Source: Candidatus Thorarchaeota archaeon
GTDB taxonomy: Archaea > Asgardarchaeota > Thorarchaeia > Thorarchaeales > Thorarchaeaceae
DNA length: 32,326 nt
NCBI GenBank assembly: GCA_016841005.1
Contig: JAEORG010000124.1
Span: 1 to 32,326, forward strand
Direction of reading: 5' to 3'
The number at the start of each line of letters is the position of its first letter. Position 1 is the stretch's first letter. A program made the position numbers and the translations under genes. The notes below the pieces were generated by a model. That model was not told the DNA's origin. It saw only the letters and a program-made list of their open reading frames with translations, and searched no databases. Shown in pieces: positions 1 through 7,004 of the stretch.

Positions 1-22
1 GTGACCCCAGAATGTGGCTTCG

Positions 23-31
23 CTATATATA
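23..31 (+). promoter_or_regulatory. TATA box of the tandem micro-protein operon
   Basis: CTATATATA lies about 33 bases before the ATG at 64, the distance expected for an archaeal promoter giving a leader of roughly 5-10 bases. It is the only TATA-like element upstream of the two small genes, so both are probably on one transcript. Confidence 0.6.
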
Positions 32-63
32 CTAATTCTGAGTAGTAATTCTTGTGAAATATC

Positions 64-165
64 ATGGCTCTAGCAACTAATAACCGAACTCATTCAGCGA
101 AGAAGAATACCAAGCGCTTCAGTACCGAAGCTCTTGCCTATGCTTACAGAACTGTTGTGAGGTAA
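64..165 (+). CDS. 33-residue basic micro-protein, first of a tandem pair
   Basis: I do not recognise this family. The reading frame runs from ATG 64 to TAA 163-165 and encodes 33 residues rich in Lys, Arg, Thr and Asn, with no hydrophobic segment, so a soluble, possibly nucleic-acid- or ribosome-associated protein is imaginable. What makes it credible as a gene is its neighbour: the next small frame, five bases downstream, has the same layout (MAL start, an Asn-Arg pair at residues 7-8, a Lys-rich middle, then ST-x-ALA and a Tyr followed by Arg at the end). A TATA box lies at 23-31. No Shine-Dalgarno sequence is visible, consistent with a short leader. The function is unknown, and being a real protein rests on the paralogy and operon structure only. 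Confidence 0.6.
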   Translation: MALATNNRTHSAKKNTKRFSTEALAYAYRTVVR

Positions 166-170
166 TAATC

Positions 171-266
171 ATGGCACTTACTAAGTACAACCGACATCCT
201 AAGGGCAAAGTCCCTACGAAAAAGGTTTCAACTCAGGCTCTTGCTCAGGTCTACTTCAGAAGATGA
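171..266 (+). CDS. 31-residue basic micro-protein, second of a tandem pair
   Basis: The frame runs from ATG 171 to TGA 264-266 and encodes 31 residues. It is a recognisable relative of the preceding 33-residue product: both begin MAL, have Asn-Arg at residues 7-8, a Lys-rich centre with a Thr-Lys pair, the string ST(E/Q)ALA, and end in Tyr-(Phe)-Arg. The DNA also matches locally (GCTCTTGC in both, followed by a TAC codon). A GAGGTAA stretch that overlaps the end of the first gene sits 7-8 bases before the ATG and looks like a ribosome binding site, so the two genes are probably translationally coupled. A strong hairpin starts at the stop codon. No known family is recognised. Confidence 0.62.
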   Translation: MALTKYNRHPKGKVPTKKVSTQALAQVYFRR

Positions 267-299
267 TTGCCTCAACTCTCTTTCTTGTTGAGTGCAATC
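265..299 (+). terminator. Hairpin terminator after the micro-protein pair
   Basis: GATTGC-CTCAAC at 265-276 pairs with GTTGAG-T-GCAATC at 287-299. This gives a 12-bp stem with a single bulged T and a 10-base loop. It is followed by a long pyrimidine-rich stretch (about 301-335). The stem overlaps the TGA stop of the second micro-protein, so ribosomes finishing that gene would melt it. Confidence 0.6.
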
Positions 300-370
300 G
301 TCCTTCTTCTCTTTCTGATTCTCTTTCTCCGTTACTTCTAGACAAGTGTTATTCTATTGTGGGGAACGGT

Positions 371-378
371 TAAATTTA
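371..378 (+). promoter_or_regulatory. TATA box of the ECF S-component gene
   Basis: TAAATTTA lies about 27 bases before ATG 401, which predicts a start of transcription at or just before the ATG, i.e. a leaderless mRNA. No Shine-Dalgarno sequence is present before this ATG. Confidence 0.5.
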
Positions 379-400
379 CTTTACATGTTGTAAGAAAATC

Positions 401-1138
401 ATGTCCATCTCCCTCACTACTGATAAAAGCCGATTTGTTGCATTTACCGCTATCTTTGCGGCGATGTCTGTAGTAGCTGACTTAATTCTAATTCCTAGTG
501 CGGGTATCTGGGATTCTGCCATTTTCATCCTAAGTCCTCTTGCGGGAGTCTTATTAGGTCCAATAGCTGGGGCTGTTGCAATTGGGTTAGGCAGCCTTGT
601 GGGACACTATATTTTCTTCCGAGATATCTATGAATTGGTCTTTATGATTGGTGCGCCTTTTGGTGCAGCCATGGCAGGCTTGATCTATCAACGGCGTTGG
701 AAACCAACATTCTGTGTATATTCATTGCTTTTACTGGGATATTTCCTAGAGCCAGTGACTTGGAATCTGCCACTCTGGGGTATATGGGACATTCTTGCAG
801 GTTTCTGTTTACTCTGTATATTCTCTCTAGTCAACTTCAGGAACCTGTGGCCAGAGAATGAGAATTCTCAGACTATTCTAGGGCTCCTCTTTGCTACAAT
901 AATTGGACTCGAATCAGATATTTTGCTTCGTGTATTCATACTAATTCCAGGACAGACTTACTGGTTCTTTTACGGTTTTGATGCGGAAGTTCTTCGAGCA
1001 ATCTGGTTAGCAGCGGGAATTCTAACCCCACTGAAAGTTGCAGTTGCAGCTATTATTGTAGTTCTAGTAGGTCTTCCACTAATTCGTCAATTTGGTGACC
1101 AGCTTGGTCAAAATGAAATTCTTTCGTTGGAACAGTAA
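401..1138 (+). CDS. ECF transporter S component-like membrane protein
   Basis: This is a 245-residue integral membrane protein with about six hydrophobic segments. After a short polar N-terminus the first helix (about residues 11-31) leads into a Gly/Ala/Pro-rich block (about 42-68, containing LSPLAGVLLGPIAGAVA). That block is typical of substrate-binding (S) components of energy-coupling-factor vitamin and cofactor transporters. In that family the S component binds the substrate and works with an ECF module of two ATPases and a T protein; none of those is in this window, so a shared module elsewhere would be needed. The substrate cannot be told from the sequence. The C-terminal half (about 110-230) is less typical, and a related small-molecule carrier is possible. 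The ATG at 401 fits a leaderless start behind the TATA box at 371-378. Confidence 0.6.
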   Translation: MSISLTTDKSRFVAFTAIFAAMSVVADLILIPSAGIWDSAIFILSPLAGVLLGPIAGAVAIGLGSLVGHYIFFRDIYELVFMIGAPFGAAMAGLIYQRRWKPTFCVYSLLLLGYFLEPVTWNLPLWGIWDILAGFCLLCIFSLVNFRNLWPENENSQTILGLLFATIIGLESDILLRVFILIPGQTYWFFYGFDAEVLRAIWLAAGILTPLKVAVAAIIVVLVGLPLIRQFGDQLGQNEILSLEQ

Positions 1139-1140
1139 CA

Positions 1141-1365
1141 TTACATTGCAATACAGGTTTCTGTTCGCTCAACGCCTTCAACAGCATGTATTGCCTTTGT
1201 TAATTCTCTAAGAGCATTTGCTGCAGGAAGTTCTGCGTACACAACGATGTCATATGGCCCTGTTACCGTATGTGCCATCTTGACATATTCAATCTGTTCA
1301 ATCTCCTTTGTGGCATTCCATGGAGAGCCCGCTCTCGATTGAATCAGTATAATTACAGTGACCAT
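1141..1365 (-). CDS. Stand-alone Lrp/AsnC ligand-binding (RAM) domain protein
   Basis: This 74-residue protein has the beta-alpha-beta-beta-alpha-beta pattern of the Lrp/AsnC effector domain: an initial strand MVTVIILI, a helix, the VTGPYDIVV turn-strand typical of the family, then a helix and a final strand EGVERTETCI. The helix-turn-helix found in full Lrp regulators is absent. In the known family such single-domain proteins form dimers or rings and may sense amino acids or modulate full-length regulators. I chose ATG 1365; a TTG at 1374 would add three residues. On this strand a TTTTATC element at about 1403-1409 is well placed as its TATA box. The gene is convergent with the ECF gene, whose stop is two bases away. 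Confidence 0.8.
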   Translation of the reverse strand: MVTVIILIQSRAGSPWNATKEIEQIEYVKMAHTVTGPYDIVVYAELPAANALRELTKAIHAVEGVERTETCIAM

Positions 1366-1499
1366 AGTCTTCAACTCTTGCAGTATGAAACTAGGAATTC
1401 TATGATAAAAGCCCTTCTTACAGAAAAATACAGGGTTGAGGGAGTCTGTTTAGTCTCCCTCGCTAAACAAATCATTACACGATTATCTATGAAGCCTGA

Positions 1500-2066
1500 T
1501 TATGCTTCAGACTTTTCTACCAACATGTTGATCTTTGCAACAAACTCATCAACTAGCACTTTAACCTCTTTGGCCTTCTCTTCAGAATAGTCTTTTCTCA
1601 TCTGTCGAAATAACTTTCTGGTTGCACCTCTCAGTGCTCTAATACTCTCGAACAGGTCTTTTGCTTCTTCAGGAAATCCATTAAGGAATGGACCGAACCC
1701 ATAACCTCGCTCTTCAAATTCCTCAGCTCGTTTGTTATGTTCCTCAAGGAATTCGACTCCTTTCTCTGTCAATTGGTATCGTTTAATACCAGCTTCATGT
1801 TCAATAGTGACGGTAGTATAGCCTGAGTCCAAAAGCCAAGATAACAGTGGATATACTGATCCTGGGCTTGGTTTCCATCGACCATCGGTCTTTTCATCGA
1901 TAGCAGTGATAATCTCTGATCCTGACATCGGTTTTTCTTTCAATAGTTTCAGGACGTTATGACGCAGGTATCCCTTAGGCACTCGAGCCATTCGTCCTCT
2001 CCAATGACCTCCGCGACCTCCGCGGTGACCATAATGTCTATTCCTTTTAGGATTGGATGAACACAT
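1500..2066 (-). CDS. PadR family transcriptional regulator
   Basis: This 188-residue protein has a PadR-type winged helix at about residues 27-105, including LLKEKPMSGSEI, the SPGSVYPLLSWLLDSGY recognition-helix region and the RYQLTEKG wing. A C-terminal helical dimerisation region follows (about 130-188). PadR proteins are usually repressors released by a small molecule or stress. The first 25 residues are rich in Gly, Arg and His (GHRGGRGGHWRGR), a low-complexity tail seen in many PadR proteins that could bind metal or nucleic acid. ATG 2066 is preceded by GAGGAAAA. An internal ATG at 1991, itself preceded by GGAGAGG, would remove the tail. Two palindromes between its TATA box and start suggest autoregulation, and the divergent deacetylase-family gene could be a second target. 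Confidence 0.9.
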   Translation of the reverse strand: MCSSNPKRNRHYGHRGGRGGHWRGRMARVPKGYLRHNVLKLLKEKPMSGSEIITAIDEKTDGRWKPSPGSVYPLLSWLLDSGYTTVTIEHEAGIKRYQLTEKGVEFLEEHNKRAEEFEERGYGFGPFLNGFPEEAKDLFESIRALRGATRKLFRQMRKDYSEEKAKEVKVLVDEFVAKINMLVEKSEA

Positions 2067-2103
2067 TGTCTTTTCCTCTTCTATTGTCTTTATTTTTCAT
2101 GTT

Positions 2104-2151
2104 GATATCGCTTACGATATCAATACCGATATCGCATACGATATTTATAAG
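2104..2151 (-). promoter_or_regulatory. padR promoter with twin palindromic operators
   Basis: Two 18-bp inverted repeats, GATATCGCTTACGATATC (2104-2121, perfect) and GATATCGCATACGATATT (2128-2145, one mismatch), have centres 24 bp apart. Both have GATATCG/CGATATC half-sites with a 4-base spacer. Read on the minus strand, a TATA box (CTTATAAAT, 2143-2151) overlaps the outer repeat and the inner one falls where transcription would start. This is the geometry of a repressor-controlled archaeal promoter, presumably bound by the PadR protein. Confidence 0.75.
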
Positions 2152-2310
2152 TTTTTGCACACTGTCAAGAACACAATAAACTTTCTTCACCAATTACTAA
2201 ATCAATACGTAGAAGGACTTTAGAAAAGACCACCAACATCACAATCTCATTTTTATTAATCCACTGAAAGAGTATATGGAGGAAGATATAAACCAAATTG
2301 AGTGGCAACC

Positions 2311-3384
2311 ATGTCGCAGGATGCTATTACGCTCATCGAGCAGATGGGATTGGATCAACATGTAGCTCCATTTGTGAAACCTCATTTTGAGGGGTTTGAA
2401 AATCCAGAGCGTATTCAGATAGCTCTTCAATATCTGGAAGAAAATGATGTTCTCAAAGGCATTCTCAAGATGAAGACACCTCGAGCATCCCGTGAAGATG
2501 CATTACTTGTGCATTCGTCGTACCTTGTCCATTCAGTTGAGGTTATGTCGGATTTAGGCGGGGGACAGCTTGGAGAATCGTCATATGCAAGCGAAGACCT
2601 ACTTTCATCTGCTCTTCATGCTCTAGGTGGGGCGTTGTTAGCAGCAGAGTTGGTGATAGAAAACTCGTGCAGACACTCATTCGCCCTGATTCGACCGCCA
2701 GGACATCATGCCACAACTTCATCCTCAATGGGACTCTGTTTTTTCAACAATGTTGCAATTGCTACAAAGAATATTCTGAAGTATGAAGGAATCGAAAGAG
2801 TGACTATCCTTGATATTGATGACCATTATGGAAATGGCACTGCAGAGATTTTCTATGAAGATCCCGATGTTCAATTCATCTCCATACATGAATACGATTA
2901 CAAGAGTTTTGGACTTGGACATTACAGAGAAATCGGTCGTGGGAAAGGAAAAGGAACTAATATCAACATCCCACTATTGGAAGATTCACCAGATTCATCA
3001 TATCAATCTGCTATCGCTAACATCGTTGTCCCCGCAATTGAACAGTTCAATCCTGATGTGATTGGCGTTTCTGCAGGATATGACGCTCATTTCACCGACC
3101 CGATTGGTGATATGTGTATAGATTCGAAAACCTATTGGTTTGTAGCCAATGAAATTGAAAGACTCGTAAAATCTCTGTCTCTTAGAGGCTCATTCTGGGT
3201 TCTTGAAGGAGGATACAATCCATTGGTTCTTGGCCCATGTATTCGAGCGACTCTTCAAGGATTACAAAGACAGAGTATTCCTGTCCTCGAAGATCAAGAA
3301 GAGCGACCTGAAGATGAGAATATTGTAAGAAAGAACATGAGATGGATTAATAAAATCTGGAAAGAAGTATCCGCTACGTTCTAG
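2311..3384 (+). CDS. Histone deacetylase family (acetoin utilisation/AcuC-like) zinc amidohydrolase
   Basis: This 357-residue protein belongs to the arginase/deacetylase fold that includes class II histone deacetylases, AcuC and acetylpolyamine amidohydrolases, which remove acetyl groups from lysine or polyamines. Visible motifs are RPPGHH (128-133, with the catalytic His pair), GLCFFNN, DIDDHYGNGT (168-177; the zinc ligands should be Asp170 and His172), GYDAH (256-260; third ligand Asp258) and EGGYN (Tyr302, transition-state Tyr). The usual second His of the DxDxHHG motif is Tyr173, a non-ligand position. All catalytic residues are therefore present. Possible substrates are acetylated chromatin proteins, acetyl-lysine on metabolic enzymes such as the acetyl-CoA synthetase encoded here, or polyamines. 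ATG 2311 was chosen; an in-frame GTG at 2302 would add three residues. It is divergent from padR. Confidence 0.88.
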   Translation: MSQDAITLIEQMGLDQHVAPFVKPHFEGFENPERIQIALQYLEENDVLKGILKMKTPRASREDALLVHSSYLVHSVEVMSDLGGGQLGESSYASEDLLSSALHALGGALLAAELVIENSCRHSFALIRPPGHHATTSSSMGLCFFNNVAIATKNILKYEGIERVTILDIDDHYGNGTAEIFYEDPDVQFISIHEYDYKSFGLGHYREIGRGKGKGTNINIPLLEDSPDSSYQSAIANIVVPAIEQFNPDVIGVSAGYDAHFTDPIGDMCIDSKTYWFVANEIERLVKSLSLRGSFWVLEGGYNPLVLGPCIRATLQGLQRQSIPVLEDQEERPEDENIVRKNMRWINKIWKEVSATF

Positions 3385-3449
3385 TTGGCTACTTTGAGGT
3401 CAACGCCTATATCGGAGTTATGTACTTGGTATAGTAGTCTGAATCATGT

Positions 3450-4961
3450 ATGGTGGTAGTAGTGAGGCCTTCAAGCCAGAGGAAGTTCCTTTGTTTTACA
3501 GGTATCATCTTGATATGCTCCTCCTATTTTGCCATATCTTCGTCATATTCAGTACCAAGCGTACCTCAACCTGTGTCAATTGCAGATAGACCTCAAATAG
3601 ATACTTTTCAATTAGACAATAATTCGCATCGTATAAGAAACAAGATGGTTCAACCATCTGTTGGTAGTATCAGGACATTTTGGACACTCAACCATTCCTC
3701 TCTTGAACACTATCAGGTAGATGCTGAACTCTTGGCAATAGGAAACCATTGCTATATCTATATGGAAGATGTGGCAATTGATTTTCTCGGTGAGTCCGTA
3801 GCCATAGCGCGGTGTGAATCATACAGAGATGAATTCGATAGTACAATCTATCCGTCTGTTGTGGACCTTGCTGGACAGCCAGATGGAACCCTTGGAGATA
3901 TTGATGGAGACTCACGAATTATAATCCTACTCTCGACCAATCCTGTAAACTACTATGGATATGAGAATGAGTTCGAACAGTCCATTGAGCCATATTCCAA
4001 TCTTTGTGAAATGGTCTACATCAGATATACAACATCCTACATCTTAGGTGTGATTTCCCACGAGTTTCACCACTTGATCCTCTTCAATCACGATGGTAAT
4101 GAAGTCCCATTCGTCTACGAGTCTTTGGCACAATTTGCTGCAAAATATACAGGAGCGATTATTCCTTGGGATAATATCACATGGGGTGTAAGCGATTTTC
4201 TCCTACACTCAGAAGATTCATTGATCTATTGGACTCCAAATACAGGAGGCGCTGAAGCAGAGGTAGATTATGGAAGTGCATATCTATTCGGACTCTATCT
4301 TGCTGAGCAGTTTGGTATAGAATTCATGAGAGAATTAGTTATCGAGGATAGTGATGGTGCAGAAGGAATAATGAATACTCTCAACAATATGGGTTTCAAT
4401 ATTTCTTTCAATGACCTCTATTTGAATTGGATTACAGCTCTGACGATTGACCAACCAAGTATAGCTGATGGCCAATATGGGTTCCACGATGCTAATGCTA
4501 CAATGCACAGTGTTGGAATTGTGAGTGAACTGCCCTATGAGTATAATGACCTCCCTCTGCGTTGCTATGGATTCAACATCCGAAGACTTGTTACTCCTCC
4601 AGATTATTTTGTAGTAGATATCACCTATCTTCCAACCTATAATATTGGAGTGTCTATTGCGTATCACGATAATGATGGGTGGCATATACAACAGAAAACA
4701 CAGAGCGGAGGATCATTAGTCGAGATTGTTGAAGGTTCGTCGATTGATAATGCCTACATTATGACCTCATATCTCTATGAAAATACCCCCTCAGGAACAA
4801 TAGTCACTGGATATGGCGTCAGTACCCATATCAATCTAGCAATATTAGAAGAACTTCCTGAACCTACAGTGGATTGGGGATTACTTCCATTCGTAATAAT
4901 TGTTGGAGCTATTATGGTCACAGGTGTTGCTCTAATTGTGTGGAAATTCAGGGAGGATTGA
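3450..4961 (+). CDS. Secreted, membrane-anchored zinc metalloprotease (HExxH, M30-like)
   Basis: This 503-residue protein has an N-terminal signal or anchor segment (about 12-33), a large extracytoplasmic region and a C-terminal transmembrane helix (about 474-496) with a short charged tail, so the catalytic part should face outside. The GDIDGDSRIIILL segment (about 149-161) and HEFHH (204-208) followed by the ESLAQ motif (Glu224) match gluzincin-type proteases related to M30/hyicolysin. In this group the two His and the downstream Glu bind zinc and the Glu of HExxH is catalytic; all are present. The region after about residue 330 is beta-rich and may be a substrate- or surface-binding domain. 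The next gene starts eight bases downstream, suggesting one operon. The substrate is unknown. Confidence 0.78.
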   Translation: MVVVVRPSSQRKFLCFTGIILICSSYFAISSSYSVPSVPQPVSIADRPQIDTFQLDNNSHRIRNKMVQPSVGSIRTFWTLNHSSLEHYQVDAELLAIGNHCYIYMEDVAIDFLGESVAIARCESYRDEFDSTIYPSVVDLAGQPDGTLGDIDGDSRIIILLSTNPVNYYGYENEFEQSIEPYSNLCEMVYIRYTTSYILGVISHEFHHLILFNHDGNEVPFVYESLAQFAAKYTGAIIPWDNITWGVSDFLLHSEDSLIYWTPNTGGAEAEVDYGSAYLFGLYLAEQFGIEFMRELVIEDSDGAEGIMNTLNNMGFNISFNDLYLNWITALTIDQPSIADGQYGFHDANATMHSVGIVSELPYEYNDLPLRCYGFNIRRLVTPPDYFVVDITYLPTYNIGVSIAYHDNDGWHIQQKTQSGGSLVEIVEGSSIDNAYIMTSYLYENTPSGTIVTGYGVSTHINLAILEELPEPTVDWGLLPFVIIVGAIMVTGVALIVWKFRED

Positions 4962-4969
4962 GATTCACA

Positions 4970-5566
4970 ATGGATGAGATAGTCTATAGGATTCTATTCA
5001 TCGTCAGCTATGTTGTCTTTGCAGGTGTGAGAGTCTATTACAGGAACCAAACCAGAGGGAGAGAAGAGGCTAAGACTCGTGAAGAGATAGATTGGAGTGG
5101 CGTTCTTCTGTCAATTGCGATAATTGGTTACTTCATTTCAATAGGAATCTATTTGATAGTGCCAGACTGGATTCAATGGGCATACATTGAACTTGGAGAA
5201 CCATTAAGGTTGATTGCTTTTGGAATATCATTCTGCGTGACAGGTCTTATTCTTTGGACTCATCGAGTGTTGGGAAAACAATATTCAGCCCTGCAAGAGA
5301 TTCAACAAGATCATCAGATAATTTCTGTTGGGCCTTATAGTCATGTTAGGCATCCTATGTATACAGGTTTCATCTTGTACTCGATTTGTGTTTCGCTGAT
5401 CTCTTCGAATCTTCTACTCATTCTCTTCGCATTTCTTATTGCGATACCTTTTCCCAAACTGGCGAGAAACGAGGAAAGGATGCTGATAAGGGAATTCGGT
5501 GATGAGTATACCGAGTACATGGCTAGAACAGGAAGGTTTCTTCCTCCTCTTCGAAGAAAGGATTAG
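4970..5566 (+). CDS. Isoprenylcysteine carboxyl methyltransferase-like membrane methyltransferase
   Basis: This 198-residue protein has about five hydrophobic segments and the C-terminal signature of the ICMT/phospholipid methyltransferase family: GPYSHVRHPMYTG (121-133) and NEERMLIREFGDEYTEY (167-183). These form the S-adenosylmethionine site in the known structures. Family members methylate prenylated C-terminal cysteines, phosphatidylethanolamine or other membrane-embedded acceptors. The sequence does not reveal which, and many prokaryotic members are uncharacterised. ATG 4970 follows the protease stop by eight bases and has GGGAGG (4951-4956, inside the end of the protease gene) as ribosome binding site, so it is probably co-translated with the protease. 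An upstream in-frame ATG at 4874 lies inside the protease gene and is unlikely. Confidence 0.85.
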   Translation: MDEIVYRILFIVSYVVFAGVRVYYRNQTRGREEAKTREEIDWSGVLLSIAIIGYFISIGIYLIVPDWIQWAYIELGEPLRLIAFGISFCVTGLILWTHRVLGKQYSALQEIQQDHQIISVGPYSHVRHPMYTGFILYSICVSLISSNLLLILFAFLIAIPFPKLARNEERMLIREFGDEYTEYMARTGRFLPPLRRKD

Positions 5567-5580
5567 ATGTTATTTGTAAT

Positions 5581-6864
5581 TCAAAGGACTTTACGAGTAT
5601 CCACAATCTGTTGTTTTGCAGCTTGAACTAAATCATTTGGTACCTTTAGATTGAATGGAATGCCTTTACTGGATTCTAGAGCATCAATGATTGCATAGGC
5701 GAATTTTCCTAGTTCGCCAATTGAAAATGGAGTAAGTTGTGAAACGTCATCCACAAAGCTGTGACTTACCTTCCCGGTCGTGATACCGTAACTGGCCAAA
5801 TGAATCGTGGGAATTCCATTTGCTGCAAATACCTTATTGTCCCCTCCAGATGTTGCAGTCCTCCTGCAAACTGCGGGGTATGGATTTTTACTTGCGATAT
5901 TAGACACCCATTCCAGCATCTCATCACTGCCAGCTGTGAGGGCAAGTAACATACCAGGCAATTCTCCAATACTGTCTAGATTAATACACAATCGAATATT
6001 TTCTAGGCCGACTTCAGAAACAAAAGCCCATGATCCCTTCATTCCAACTTCTTCTCCCCCAAATGAAACGAACTTGTAGCTAAAATTGGTATATTGCGGA
6101 GCGAGGATTCTGGCGATTTCGAGCATGATTGCAACTCCTGCTGCGTTGTCAGTTGCACCAGCAGTAAGAGAATGAGTGTCATGGTGAGCACAGACAAGTA
6201 TTGTATCAGATGTCTTACCCTCTAAATTACATTGAATACTCTGAATAGTACCAGAACCTGAGGAACCTTCCACGACTAACTTCATTTTCTTGTCAGGTAC
6301 CAGAGGATGCAAAGGCTTTGACTGTTTTGCGGAAACAACCATAGAAGGTGTTGTAGAAAAGAAGGGAGTGAGTGTCTTATTTATGAATGATCGAGGCGCG
6401 ATATCCCTCTGGATGTCTAGAAAGACAACGCCTGCAGGATTCATTGCATAGAGAGATGCCCATGCTTTACTGATATCTTCTCTGACCATATCATCCAAGA
6501 GTGCAATAATTATCTTGTTCCAGATGTCTTTCCCTTCGAGATTCTTGACTGTTTCATAAGACCCAATATACATCGGATCAGCCTTGATTCCACCAGGGGG
6601 AGTTGATATGCTCATCCAACATGGTACACCTTCAAGAACAATACTGTCATCTTCCAACCCAATTGTTGCTTTCTTGGCTTCATAATACTGATGCTCAAGC
6701 CCATGTATCTGGAGCTGTGATAGCCCAAAATTTCTGAAATATTCCTCTATCTTTAATACAGCACGAATCTCTGCTTCAGTACCACTTACTCTAGGACCAA
6801 TCTTACAGATTGTCTGAAGTATTTGGTATGCCCTCTCTGAATCAAACTCGCTTTGCTGTGGCAT
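5581..6864 (-). CDS. M28 family zinc aminopeptidase/carboxypeptidase
   Basis: This 427-residue protein has a PA-like inserted domain (about 85-200) and an M28 peptidase domain (about 205-410). The co-catalytic metal site is complete: AHHDT (His227, Asp229), TDNAAG (Asp239 bridging), GGEE (Glu271 general base, Glu272 ligand), NLDSIG (Asp297) and SHSFVDD (His368). The family removes N-terminal amino acids or cleaves small peptides, using two zinc ions. No signal peptide is visible, so it is probably cytoplasmic and used for peptide turnover. I chose ATG 6864 rather than ATG 6903, because the TATA box at 6915-6923 predicts transcription starting near 6892 and AAGGAAAGATGGA precedes 6864. The longer form would add 13 residues. 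Confidence 0.88.
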   Translation of the reverse strand: MPQQSEFDSERAYQILQTICKIGPRVSGTEAEIRAVLKIEEYFRNFGLSQLQIHGLEHQYYEAKKATIGLEDDSIVLEGVPCWMSISTPPGGIKADPMYIGSYETVKNLEGKDIWNKIIIALLDDMVREDISKAWASLYAMNPAGVVFLDIQRDIAPRSFINKTLTPFFSTTPSMVVSAKQSKPLHPLVPDKKMKLVVEGSSGSGTIQSIQCNLEGKTSDTILVCAHHDTHSLTAGATDNAAGVAIMLEIARILAPQYTNFSYKFVSFGGEEVGMKGSWAFVSEVGLENIRLCINLDSIGELPGMLLALTAGSDEMLEWVSNIASKNPYPAVCRRTATSGGDNKVFAANGIPTIHLASYGITTGKVSHSFVDDVSQLTPFSIGELGKFAYAIIDALESSKGIPFNLKVPNDLVQAAKQQIVDTRKVL

Positions 6865-6914
6865 TGAAAATCCATCTTTCCTTGTTATGCGCAGTATTTG
6901 CATTCGTACTTACG

Positions 6915-6923
6915 CCTTATAGA
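6915..6923 (-). promoter_or_regulatory. TATA box of the M28 peptidase gene
   Basis: Read on the minus strand, CTCTATAAGG forms a good TATA box. Placing transcription about 27 bases downstream puts the mRNA start near 6892. That is inside the longest possible reading frame and decides for the start at 6864. Confidence 0.5.
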
Positions 6924-7004
6924 GTCTGTTGAATGTAAATGAGCACCCTAAGAAAATTTGCGTTGTCTGTCTTAGTTATATCATAGTCAATCGAAGTATA
7001 ATCT

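Noticed and set aside
4874..4969. N-terminal extension of the ICMT-like protein
   Set aside because: The extra 32 residues are encoded inside the protease gene in another frame. ATG 4970 has a good ribosome binding site and the family starts with the helix that follows it.
6865..6903. Longer N-terminus of the M28 peptidase
   Set aside because: The TATA box at 6915-6923 places the transcript start downstream of this ATG. It cannot be excluded if another promoter exists.
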